From Arenicola marina (lineage: Eukaryota > Annelida > Polychaeta > Arenicolidae): a DNA stretch of 64,000 nt. Both the position numbers and the translations under genes were made by a program. This document shows, one piece after another, positions 24,062 to 36,100 of this stretch. The notes under the pieces were generated by a model that ran no database searches, was not told the origin of the DNA, and was given only the letters and a program-made list of their open reading frames with translations. Position 1 is the stretch's first letter. Each line of letters begins with the position of its first letter. Location: assembly GCA_964019135.1 (NCBI GenBank), contig OZ025249.1, forward strand, positions 31,447,759-31,511,758. Reading direction: 5' to 3'.

Positions 24062-24859
24062 CTGAAACATGTAAAAAAGTAAATCTAATAAATATCATTA
24101 CCCAAATATTCTGTTTGAAGTAGGTACATACTATACATTATCTGATAGCTCTGAAAAAGGCAAAAGACACAGAGAGGGTCTTCATCATAAAGAAATGTAC
24201 AGGACAGTGGGGACTCAGCCATCAACCAGCACGGTGGTCCCTGCTTTATGACTTCTGTTCTGCTACCCTGAAAAGCCTGCATAATGGAGGGAGTTGTATA
24301 ATAGAGGGATGCCCTGAGATGGGCAGTTTTCGCGCAAGTATCGCAAACACCAATCAACAATCGTCTTCGAATTAGCTTCGGCCGACTTTCCACTCAGCAC
24401 TGATGCTTATATTGTGGCATGGATGTAAGGTGTTCAGCCACCCCTTGGAAGCAGAGAAATAATTTAGGTCTAGGTCCAGTGAGAAGATCAATATATAAGA
24501 GCTTTCCCCGTCAGAGGAATGTTATGGGACTGCTGTGTTGAACCAGTCAAACGTCAGTCTGTACAGCTTATCCTAAACTATTTTCCTAAGCTTCAGAGTC
24601 TTTGATGCAGCTCTGGCTCCACTTTCCCATTTATCCATGATAGCATCAGCATTCAGTCTAACAAAGCTGCTATGCTGATATTGTTTGTTGTTTTAGATCT
24701 GTGCTGTTTGAATAATGGTGATGTGTTCTTAAACATCTGCTTCTTAAACAACCAGTCAGATTAGGGCAATGTGTTGTTTGTTCAGAGCCAATTGGGTCGA
24801 CTGTCATACTACACGGCACCACCATGTAGTGAGTTGACAAAGGGATTAAATTGTGTGCC

Positions 24860-25560
24860 GGTCATATAACGAGCCAAAATGTCATGTGTTCCGTGCACAG
24901 AGAAAAGAGCGGATAACGAAGGGAGTTGTATAATAGAGGGACTGTATAATGCAGGGACCTCTGTACCATAATTTCTGGGGTAAAAGTCACACTCATTGAT
25001 TTTGAGAAATATGTAGACTTTAGCCATTCTTCATATATAAGTCGCACCAGTGTATAAGTTGCACCTTTGGTGTGAGATTCACTCATGCATTGAAGCACTG
25101 TGTGCATGATGCATGTTGATAATTCTCATCAAGAGATAAACACATGCTGAAGATGAACTTACAGCATTTCTATTTATAATACCATGTGTGCCCACCATTG
25201 TAAAAACTATCGCCCGTAATGGCGTTTAACTCAGCATTTGCACCAATGACTGTCTCATTGTAGCAAGTGGCTTCCTGTGCTAATATTTGTTGTCAAAGAC
25301 TGACATATCGGTATTTCTTTGATGGGTGCTTAAAGCACAGTTTCAGCAGCACAGGCTTAACACTCCATGGCTAACAGTCCACCCAAAGAGCAGTGAGTCA
25401 ATTAAGCACTGTTTATAGTGGTGGTTGACATGTTGCATGCTAAGTAAAGCTGTGTTGCATTTGTAAAGAGAGAGTGGAGTGAGGGTTCCATCATCATCAT
25501 TGGCAGGGGGCCCAATTTTGGCATGGCATGGTTCGGGAAGTAGCAATTGATGATGTAACT
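24860..25560 (-). mobile_element. Decayed DNA transposon, possibly pogo/Tigger type
   Basis: The minus-strand frame at 25546-25343 has a phrase (CNTALLSMQHVNHHYKQCLI) that follows the pattern of the pogo/Tigger DDE transposase C-terminal part, where an N-T-T-L-L-Q-P-M-D-Q-G-V-I block precedes a Y-rich helix. Flanking sequence repeats GGGAGTTGTATAATAGAGGGA at 24288 and 24921, which could be element ends. It is too decayed for certainty, and a chance frame is possible. Confidence 0.35.
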
Positions 25561-26410
25561 TGATACAGCTGCTGTCTTAAACTAACTGGGCCAACATTGG
25601 TTCTACAATTGGCACTGGAGTAATGGGCTTTATGGTGGTAAGCATGGTAAGTGGCAAAAGGTTTGTTTTCATAGATATCTTGAGGAATGATGAATTTGTG
25701 AGTAGTGCTTAGACCTTTAATCTTTGCGCATAGCCATTTATAAATATATCCTGGACATGAGTATATAATATATATATAGTATTTTCATAACATTTTTGTG
25801 AAATCCAGAAATCTTGGTCACACTTTCTGCTTTCAGATGCCAGGCCGGGCTTAGCTATCCATGGCCTTCCGCACAATGTGGGCTATGTTATAGGGCTAAG
25901 CTTACGACAGGCCACTTCATCACTCACAGGCTCGAACTAAATTGGCAGCAGACACCAGCCCATTTGCCGTGAAAACGCTCCTGATGGCATAAAAAATTGC
26001 AATTTCACAATAACATCTTTTCTGTTTTCACATTTCTTTAAAACCAACATAACCACAAATCATTCGACTTTACATTTTAGCTTGTGCAAATAAATGTCTT
26101 ATATGCGAATCGCTGGGTTTCATAACGAGAGCATAATGTCTACGCGGGCCGCTCAGGTGCCATGATTGTTTTCAACGGTTGGTCAAAGTGACTTTTTTCG
26201 TGGGCCTGAAAGTTGCAGTTGAAGACCCCATGTGCTACACAGAGTGGGGCCACTAACATTTGCCACTTTTGACTTCAGAGCACAACGGCAATGGCGGCCG
26301 AAAACAATCCTTGCAACAGGGTGCTCTGACAAAAATCAGCGCTGAGTCTTTTACAAGAATTACTGGGACAGATATTTTTAAATTATAAAAGGTTTTCAGT
26401 TAGGCAGGTA

Positions 26411-26818
26411 TTAAAGTTGCATGTCGAGCTCTTTCCCGCCAAAACTAAAGAGGTCAAAATACAAATAAGAATCAGTCCTTGAATCATTCAAGATTGGTTT
26501 TGTCTATACTCCACCCATGCCAGACTGCCAAATAGTGTCTTTTAGCCTTGCCTGTGATATCAATTTACCACAAATTTTCATTTCAGTGGTAAATGTCATC
26601 AGTTTGTGTGCTTCGCGATGCTTTGTTATAAGTAGCAATGCCGCGACAGAGTGCTGTGGTGTCGCGGGATAGATACGTTTGCCACACCACAGCCGAAACG
26701 GCAAGGTTTATCAGGTTTCTGAATTTATGGAATGGAACAATCGAGTTTTCTGCAAATTTTGATATAAATTTCGCCTGGGCTTACTTTTGGCGGGAAAGAA
26801 CTCGACATGCAACTTTAA
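26411..26818. mobile_element. MITE with ~37-bp terminal inverted repeats, copy 1
   Basis: A 408-bp element begins TTAAAGTTGCATGTCGAGCT and ends with its near-perfect inverse (ACTCGACATGCAACTTTAA). It is flanked by TA on both sides, as expected for a Tc1/mariner-type target duplication. A GCGGGAAAG motif is internal to both ends. It has no transposase and is therefore non-autonomous. A second copy lies at 44716-45124. Confidence 0.88.
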
Positions 26819-26949
26819 TATATAGGGGACAAATACATGACATAATTAAGCTTGTTGTAAATTTGATCCCAACTCTCACGATTGTTGGCTTTCAGCAGAC
26901 TGTCCACTCTGGCCTTTAGGCCAGCTCTGGTAAGGGCTAAGCAGGAACT

Positions 26950-27240
26950 GACCAAGTGTGAAGTGAAACTGTTGTTCGACAGTGAAAATGTTGATTTATG
27001 CAGTCTTCTTGTGTGAATGAGTGCAAATCTTGTCTCCCCATGCTTCGATTTATATCAAGGAAAAAATCTGTTAGCCTATTTCAAAATACAGCTGACAAGT
27101 AACTGTTTTAATCAACATGGGAAAATAGGCTTCTTAAACATCGACCAAGTAACGTCTGAACTCAACGGTTCAGACGTTACTTGTCATTTGATTGCCAACT
27201 GTCTTTTGACAGTGACGTCTTGATTTCACTTTCAGGCTAG
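26950..27240. mobile_element. MITE-like repeat, family B copy 1, with hairpin
   Basis: Shared with 41590-41815: TTTATGCAGT, CATGCTTTGATT..TATCAAG, AAAATA..GCTGACAAGT, GACCAAGT and GCCAACTGTC..TGACAG occur in the same order in both. The ends are loosely inverted (AAGTGAAACTG against TTTCACTTTCAGG). A perfect 16-bp stem with a 6-base loop lies inside at 27146-27183. Confidence 0.65.
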
Positions 27241-27439
27241 GACCAATCTAATTACGCAAATCGGGCACAATATGTCGCAGTTCTCGTAAGTATCTCTGCT
27301 TAAAAATACTATCAGGTGTAGTCTCAACACGAAATCTACCTCCTTAATGATCCTATCTGGACGCTTTCAATGAATACATTACCATTTTTCTTGAATAAAG
27401 CGGCCAGATGATAAATTATGATCTAACTGTTACAAACAG

Positions 27440-27530
27440 CAAGGCGAAAACTCATGTGTTGAAACCGGAAGTGCACCGGCATTTCGCAAGGTGCGCTTGC
27501 GCAATGCGGAAAGTTCCTTGGGTGGCTGGT
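27440..27530. promoter_or_regulatory. Probable bidirectional promoter, EIF3I / TMEM234
   Basis: An ETS-type site ACCGGAAGTG (27464-27473) and an NRF1-like palindrome TGCGCTTGCGCA (27492-27503) lie together in a small CpG-rich island between the two divergent genes. Such sites are typical of TATA-less bidirectional housekeeping promoters. The candidate EIF3I start codon is 80 bp to the left on the minus strand. A candidate TMEM234 exon (27504-27528, phase 1) starts immediately to the right. Confidence 0.5.
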
Positions 27531-28031
27531 GTCAGTTTCTGTGTTTAGCCAGTTTAAAGTTGTGCTGTTGTAGGCTAACCTGCTAACAGGCTAACAGGCT
27601 AAGCAAGTCTAACTTATGTGATAACTTGCGATGCCTGGCTTAGCAGGAGCTCTGAAGTACTGATTATGCACATGGTGATGTGCATTTCCTCACACCACAC
27701 CAAAAAAGAACCCTAAGTAATGGCTTTGTGTGATTTTTTAGTGCTTACAAGGCCAAGACCGCCCGAGCAGCCAGTGTAGCATCATAATGACCCCCTCCAT
27801 GCTTTTGTAAATAAACATTTATAGATAATACCATACTTATTTTCTCATTAAGCTTATCTCTGATTTATCGGAATGACTTTTATCCACAAACTATTCTCTA
27901 CATTAGTCGGTGAATAAAATCATAAACGTCTGCCCTGTATTGAACTTGTTGATTGAAATCAATTACCAAAAAAACGTTGGTTGTGTTATTTATGCCTTTT
28001 ATAATGTTTATGGTGCAACAATCCATTTTAG

Positions 28032-29403
28032 TGGAGGAAAGTCTGCAAGTGGGAAGTGCCTTCTGGCTAGTAGCTGTGGCTGTCCTTTGGGGTGGTACAA
28101 ATCCATTCATCAAGAGAGGAGGTCAAGGCATTGAAAACATCAAGGCAACAAATTTATTTCTGCAGATGCTGGCAGAATTTCGATTCCTTGTTTTTAATTG
28201 GAAGGTCAGCTAGTTTTCATACTAAGCTTATATTGAACAATATATTGACAACTTTATATGTAGTAATCTGTTCTGATATAGGCACGCTTGCTCGCAGGAC
28301 TGAGCTGGAATTAAAATAAAGGAAGAATTTTTAGTGAGTGAAAAGTTATTCCATGAAAGTTATCCAACAGTAAAATAATCAGTTGGCTTGTAATGCGATA
28401 CAATTCAAGGTATATTTTTCCAACTATTTTTACAGTATATGATTCCATTCCTGCTGAATCAGTGTGGCTCTGTATTATTCTACCTGACCTTGGCAACAGC
28501 AGGTAAGACTCTTTTATTTTTATGTTCATTTGTATTAGAGGTATCTGTATTTTGTCAAGCAATTTCAGGCAACCTAGGCATTATGTAATACAGCAGACAA
28601 ATGGGGGGGGGGCAAGGAGGGGTCATGTTCCCAGGTCACAAAGAATAAGTTTCTTTATGCCAAGGTCACAATGAATTAAAAGCAGAACTCTCCGCATGCA
28701 ATGGAAGGGCAGATACACAAACCTAAACTGATGATTTCCTGTTTCACAGTTATATAATGTTAAAATTCCCAGTTCCTGATGAATGAAAATTCTTGACCAC
28801 GGTGGTCGGCTAATACACCATTCCCAAATTTTTGAAGAATTATTTTCCTCATTCCCAGTTCACAGTGAAATGAAAAGCCTATTCCAGAGGAACAGGTCCC
28901 CTCCCCCCACAAATGTATATAATATGACAAAGTAAAAAACAATCCAAAAAAGAAACTGATCACTGTCAAACTAGGTAAAATGCAGAGCAGAATGAATATT
29001 TGCTGTGATTAATTATGCTTTGTTGTAGTGTTGTAAACAGTAGGTAATCTTTCATTTCAGATCTATCCCTAGCTGTACCAATTACAAATTCGCTAACTTT
29101 CATCTTCACTGGATTGTCTGGAAAGTTACTTGGGGAACAGTTTGGAAACAAAGGTGAATGTTGATACACAAGTTTTTTCCTGTTTTTAAAATGATAGTGG
29201 AGGAGCAAGATCTATACTATAGCCCTGTGGGGAGTGCACAGCCTATAAACTATGCAAATGTTTGGAGTATTTCTATCACATATCCGATGGCTGCTCGATC
29301 TGATATGCATATAATTTGGTCCCAATTTTTACTTTCAGAGACCTATTTGGGGATGTTACTGGTTGTGTCTGGTGTGATGTTATGCGTATGGTCCAAATCC
29401 TGA
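28032..29403 (+). CDS. TMEM234: TMEM234 homologue (small multi-pass membrane protein)
   Basis: Four exons are firm: 28032-28204, 28436-28502, 29061-29153 and 29339-29403, with GT-AG junctions in agreeing phases and TGA at 29401. They encode four hydrophobic segments with the family signatures VLWGGTNPFIKR, MIPFLLNQCGSVLFYLTLA, DLSLAVPITNSLTFIFT and GMLLVVSGVMLCVWS. The architecture is that of the TMEM234/EamA-like superfamily: a half-size transporter-like fold of about 140 residues in the membrane. The substrate is unknown. Human TMEM234 is linked to the kidney filtration barrier as I recall. The first exon is uncertain; the best candidate is 27504-27528 (ATG CGG AAA...G|GTGTCA), which gives the required phase 1. 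Alternatively, translation could begin at an in-frame ATG just upstream of the 28032 acceptor. Divergent from EIF3I and convergent with MTREX. Confidence 0.9.
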
Positions 29404-29500
29404 AGCCGTCAAAATAGAGCAGATATAATGTGATATTTTGCATGGATTCGTTTTCGTGATCAATATTCTGTTTTAAAAGTGTAATCTTTCCAGTTTACTA

Positions 29501-29506
29501 AATAAA
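29501..29506 (+). terminator. TMEM234 polyadenylation signal
   Basis: Canonical AATAAA about 100 bp after the TMEM234 stop codon. Confidence 0.6.
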
Positions 29507-29600
29507 AGAGGTATTTTATCTGATAGTTGGATATTATTCTGGATAGTTTTATTCCTGGTAGTGACAGACAGCACAAAAATAAGTCAAAGCTGTAAACTGA

Positions 29601-29606
29601 TTTATT
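29601..29606 (-). terminator. Candidate MTREX polyadenylation signal
   Basis: Minus-strand AATAAA about 580 bp beyond the MTREX stop. It is only about 95 bp from the TMEM234 signal on the opposite strand, so the two 3' ends would nearly meet or overlap. Confidence 0.5.
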
Positions 29607-30186
29607 TATAAACAATGATGCTGTATTCTGACTTCAATGAAGACACAAACACGATTATAGTTTTGCACATGAAACAAAATATGACTGCACATCATAACAT
29701 CATTTTACGAACACACTACACTGGATGATACACCTTGTGGTCACCCGTTTCCAGTGTGCCGCCAACAGGACACGTTGGTCTTACTTTACGGGTCCACACA
29801 CCTGATGCTGGTTACACACGGAATACAGGATGTTAATTAATTATATTCATAACACGGTCAGATATGACTTCACAATATTCCCGACTCAATTGTGTTGCGA
29901 AAGGTAAATGACCCATGCATCCCTTGAAAGCTCTAAAAGCTACTGTTAGCTGATATGATTTACAGCTAACGGATCATCCTCTGCACTAAAATACATTCTT
30001 GAACAGTCTCCATGCGCGCTTGATGTCCACGACGAGCATCACTGTTGTCCTTGAGCTTAACGCGGAGGACTCCGTCCTGGAGCTTAAAGTGACTCTTAGA
30101 TGATTGTTAGCCCGGCTCTGCAACGGCCGCCAACTTCTGGATTCGTTTGAACACGACACCTCAACGCCTCCTTCCGCAGACCACTC

Positions 30187-33100
30187 TCACAAGTACAAGC
30201 TGGCGGCAAAGACAATATCCCTCTTCATCATTTGGATTCCTGAAAGAAAAAAACAACTCGTTACATCGTAATGACATGCGCACTTTTGTAATACTGCACA
30301 AAGCGAAGTAAATACGCATGCTCCAAATATCTGCGCCGATTACTCCGGTCGCATATGCGAACTCAACCTAACTGTCCAGAGCATACAACACACTGAGAGA
30401 TGGCGCCACCTTTCGCAGCTGTGGTTGTATAAGGCACGCATTCCTCCGCAGCCAGCCATAACCTGCATAATATATATGGCATAAGATACAACAAGGTGAT
30501 CGGATACACTAATCAAGCAGACATAGCATGGTACGCGCCTTCAGAGAACTTGTTTTCCAGTTCGGTGTTGCCGATGGTCTTGGCCGCCTGGCACATCTGC
30601 CGCAGTGTCTCTTCCAGGCGTCTCATGCATCGAATAACGCTTCCTGGAAATCAAATATTGGAGCTTTATGCCACGCGCATAGAGGCTAAACTTCCTGGAA
30701 AGTACATTAAATGTATGTAAATTACAAAATCGAACCCTACTGATCGAGTGTCCACCGGCACGGGACAATATATCTGTTAACGGAATAAAACCATCGAAAC
30801 AACTAGGTAGCTGATAAAAAAAAACAGTGTGTACATGTGAAGCAATACAATATCGCTACCACAGAAGGTATACAGACCATTTTGGTGACACAAGAAACTA
30901 TTTGAATGGGATAAATTATAAGATGCCAGTTTTATACTGTAACAAGGAGTCTACTTGCCAACACACTCACAGATAAACTCTTGATAACTAACTGATTGAT
31001 TTAATTAGTATTACCTTCAAAAATGTCTGTCATTTTACAGATCTGGGCGAATGAGCACCCATTGGACCACGCGTGTACAACATCCATCATGTGGGGCTTG
31101 AAGGAGTCCACATAGCTGTCCTCCTCGATTTCCAACTTCGCTTCGGCCGTCACTTTGGCGATACGCCTAGCGGTGTCCTTGAAACGGGGCACGAAAAGGA
31201 AATTTAAGTTACAAATATCTTACTCATAAACGACTTTGAATCTTGCTTTTTACTTCCTTCAGACACAAAGCGTATGTTAGAAACATCTGTGTTTGGATGT
31301 TGGACGACGGAAACACATAAAACTCTACCACCTTGACATACGACCACAAGGAAACCAATTCAGTCGATGATATATATATAGTCGCAATTACTGCTTTGAC
31401 GCCCGAAACTCACTACATCGCTCAATGGTTGATACATACCTGCATGAGTCTGAGGGGCCCGGACAGTTCCTCCGTCAGCTTGGGCATCTCGTTAGCCTTC
31501 TCTTGGAAGACGAAGCAGCTGAGTAAGGCGGACGCTTGTTGCGGCGTCAGGTCGTTGAAGACTCCATTGAACAGGAGCTCGGTCAGCAGCAGTTCGTCGG
31601 CGCTGAAAGGCAGTTGTTAGTTATATAATACATCACACGGTCTTGTCGAAGATTTGCATCGCGTGTTCGCTTCCTTCTATTTAGCTTTAGTTTTAATTGT
31701 AATCATTAGCCCTATCCTCTCCGCGTGGACTTCTGTGTCAGCCCTATTCAGTCCAGTAGCCTTATTCTGTCCAATAGTGTATGTATCTTAGTTTATATTA
31801 AGCCTTACTAAAAAAAATTTTTTATATAAATACGTAATCGCATGGTCATTATGAAGTCCTGGCATATTGGGTCACAGGGTTGAACATGTACCCCAATAAT
31901 ACAAATACAAAGCCCACACCGTTCCGGGGCTACTTTAGCCCGCGCGTGGCGGGTCGGCCCGCGCAAGTCTCCATGGCTACAAACCTGCTGATCTCGCAGG
32001 CCACCCTGCCCTTGAGTTCAATGACGTCGGCTGCTGTAGCGTAACCCATCCTCCGTAGGACCCGCTTCCTACAGCGCAGCTCATCCATTTGAAGCAGTGA
32101 TCGCTTCTTCTTCAGCTCGGACTTTAGCTCCTTGATCTCTCCACCAATCTGCACGTAGACCACCAATAAATGTATCTCTTGGCTGACGCTCACATGGGTG
32201 TTGCTTGCCCGCCATCTTTATTCCCATCACTCTACGGACTATACGATAAGCTTCGGAAATATCTAAACTTAAATTATTATACATTCGCCGCGGATCAGTT
32301 TTAGCAATATCTATACCAGCTTACCTTGGCTTTCTTCTCGTACAGGGAATAATACTCTTCCAACTTGGGATCTTTGTGCATTGGGTGAGAGTACATTCGA
32401 TGTTCAAAGGCTTCGGTTTTCTGCAATGAGAAGTGTAACGCTTTAGTCTTTATTTTTTTCGGTAGCTTAGATCCCCTAAATCATGCGAGAACGCCACGAT
32501 AATAAAGTGTAAAATTGACATGTGAACATTCAAACAATATTAATTTTAAATGCAAAAAACAATGTCATGTTACCTTGACCACATCTTTCAGGCCCTTTTC
32601 TTTGATACCCATGTGTTCCACGGGGTCCAGCATCGGCAAACCGTCGGGGAAGCGTTTGTGTACCTCCTGTTTATAGAGCGCAAAACATCAAATTTAATTC
32701 AACGAAAAATATATACATGCACAGCAATATTGGAATGGTTTTGCGATTGAAAACTGGTAACTTAATAATTTACGGCAGGACATACGACGCCAAAGCCCTT
32801 TATGTTATGTTGCCATCATACTTCTAAAACTCTACCGCTTCACAACGTGTCCTACTTAGTAACACGCTCGGACCTCGTTGAGTGCATTTTTCCAGTTACC
32901 AACAGCTCGTGGGTTCGAACCCCACTCGTGACAAAGTGCAGGATAAAATCCCCATGTCGTGTTTCGCCCAGAGTGAGATACCATACCACAAGGGACGCGC
33001 GTCCGCTCTATTATTGGCCTGTCCAACTCTCGCGACTATGACGTCACAAGTGCATGCGTACCGGATAAATCCACCAACAACCCACCTGGACCGACTTGAG

Positions 33101-36100
33101 GACGCTCATTCTGTTGTCTAATGGTCTGAGGTCTTGCGGGAAGTACACTCGAATGGAACTGATCGCGTTCACCAGGTGAAGCAACACGGGAACCACCTGC
33201 TCAAGTGAACGTGTAAACCATGTACGAGGAATCAAGGCATGGAGTCAAGCGACAATGTCAGCAAACCGAGCATGGCACAACAGGAAGCGTCGCGAACAGT
33301 CAACGGCTACATATAAGTCATCTTATATATCGTATCGGCCATTCTAGGCAATTGATTTGATTTGATTTGATTTGATTGGGGCTAAACGGCACTTTCAGCC
33401 TGGAAGGCTCTATCGTGCCATATTGGTCAATATTAGTCAATATTAAAACCCTGAAAATCAATACATGTGATATGAATAAAACCATGAATGCAGTCTTTGT
33501 GGAATCGATCATTCTAGGCAAGGAGTATGCGATAAACCAACGGACATTGATGATTATTATAGGGTGGGTATTGCGACTAGCACATGTTTTACTATATACC
33601 AATAAAGGACCTTCCCGATTGTCTTGGGCGATTGTGCCACTGGGTGAAGGGAAAGGAGACATGATATTGGAAACGTATCGGTGGCGTTACCTGCATTTCT
33701 CCTCTTTCCCCAGGCGGACACGGCTGGATGGCTGAAGTTTTACTGCCCCTGGCGGTGTCTTTGGTCAGATGCAACAAGACCTCTACCACGTAGATTGGTT
33801 CAGTCTCCGCATCCTTCATCTAGTCAACGACAACAATACAATGTGTAAAACAGTTCCTATAAAACGTACAACAATTCACCCTTCAAGGTCTATGGACTTA
33901 GAATTGTGATTTGCTACTTCAAAGAGCAAAAGACACTAGCTACACTTACGATCTAAAACGTAGATTCGTTCTAAATGTGTTCTTGAGTCTACAACGCATA
34001 TTGTTAAACACCTTAAATATCATAAGAGCGCTTTCAGTTTCATATCAGTCGACTATTAGTGTTATTATTGATGGAAGCGATAATGAACCTTCTTTAAGTA
34101 AGCTAGCCATGTGTGCCCGATCTTGTTTGCTCACCTTGCTCTGGTTGGCTTTCTTTTGAAAATTGATGACTACGCCCCATCCAAAGTCTTTGTCGTCATG
34201 GGTAACCTACGAACGTAAAACAAAGGACATCATGTAACACGCCATTAAGACCAACAGGCAATAAAACTGTATCCATCTTCACTGCCTGACTACAATAATA
34301 CAAATAACGTACAAAATGCTTTCAGAGCGTTCAACGTTTACGTCATCCAAACACATTTAAGGCAAACCAGTTTAATGCAGGTCCACGTGGATCACACGAG
34401 CTCACATAAGTTATCAAACACAATCTAACAAATGACACCAAAAGTACACTATGTTGCTGGAATCACCTGACTCCGAGTACAAGTTTTTGCTCTCTTGTCG
34501 GTCATTAGCACTTGTGCTAATGTTTATTGTTGACTCTCATATGCCGACGTAATCTTTTCTTTTCTTTATCTCTGTACCTCTAATAATCTATGACCTCTAC
34601 CATCCACGAGACGGTTTATTGGATTAAAGAGACCCGATAACTAGATGGCACTTTTTTAATGCGTCGGTCGCAAAGCTAAGAATATTTCAAATTGCGTGTC
34701 ACAAGCCATCTTCGGCCAATCAAACCTCGGCTGCTGACACTCCACTACATGCAGCAGGCACCTTCAAAATTAATCTCACGTGTCATATATAAATAAAAGC
34801 TAATTGACTGAAATGTACGTCACAATTAATAACAACGCGACGAGTTTTCACCTTGACCAATCTGCCGGGCTGGAGGAAGGGAAGAACATATTGCGGCTTG
34901 TGAATGTAACTCAGCATTTCCTTTCCAAGGTTGCTGAGCTGCTGTCTGATCTTGTGGTACGAGGACACTTGGTCCTCATTCGGGATGGTGAGAGCGTGGT
35001 AAGACTGTTCACAAGTCTTCAACTCTACAGCGGATGAAGAGAATCAATTATAAACAGTATAACGTTCAATATCAGTTGTTAAACACCTAGCCACGATCAC
35101 ATCGTCAAACCAATCCAATCACGTTAGATACACAACTTTGATGTTGATATGTCGATCTTTTTCATCTGCTGTAACTGCTGATATTTTATTTATTTGGTTC
35201 TAATTACAATATATGATACTGGCATATGAACAGATGAACAGGGTGTATTCAACAACAACAAAGTTTTTTTAATATACACCTCGAAGGAAGAGCACACTTA
35301 GGAGTATCGAGGCAAGTTAAAAGAATGGATGAATGTGGTACTAACTGTCAATGAGCTCCGGGATAGCTGCGTAGTTCTGGAATTGGTAGAAGCTTCTTTC
35401 CAACATGTACTCCGGGTTAATTTCCTCCACTCGCAACAGGTTGAGGACCATGTTGTAAGTCAAGTGGAACGCACTGTTCAGAGCGTCCGGTTGGCCCTGG
35501 CAAAAACATGCATTTTGTCCTTGAAAGTCGAGATCAGCAGCAATAGCCACGCAGCACCACCACCGTGTGTACATAACTCGGGTTCGTAATCGTAATACCC
35601 TGTAGCTTACGCTGACAACTTGACATATTCAACATATATAACTAGGTCTGTAAAAAATAGTACATGCCGCATCTACGTCTACTACCTTCACATCTAATTA
35701 GAGTGGCACGTAGAACACACAAGTGTAATGCTGCACATATGCCAATACTTAATTACGTAATCGTAAACTTTAATAAGTACGTGGCCCATCCTTAAGACAA
35801 CTAGACCGGTGCCACAAGGCTCCACAGACGAACACGGTACAGCCGACATCGAACAGATTAACACTCCCTCTACCAAGCCAAGGTCACTCCTCCAGTGCCT
35901 CACCTTGAGTATCGTTTTGCCGGCGCTGGGGTCCATTTTCTCGTCCACCATGAGGATGACAATGCCTTTGTCGTCAATGCCACGGCGACCAGCGCGTCCG
36001 CTCATCTGGATATACTCGCCCGAACTCACCTGCCAAAGGGACAATCATCACCTTAATGATAAGTCATTTCAAATCACTGATTTAATACAGTTGACGCGAT

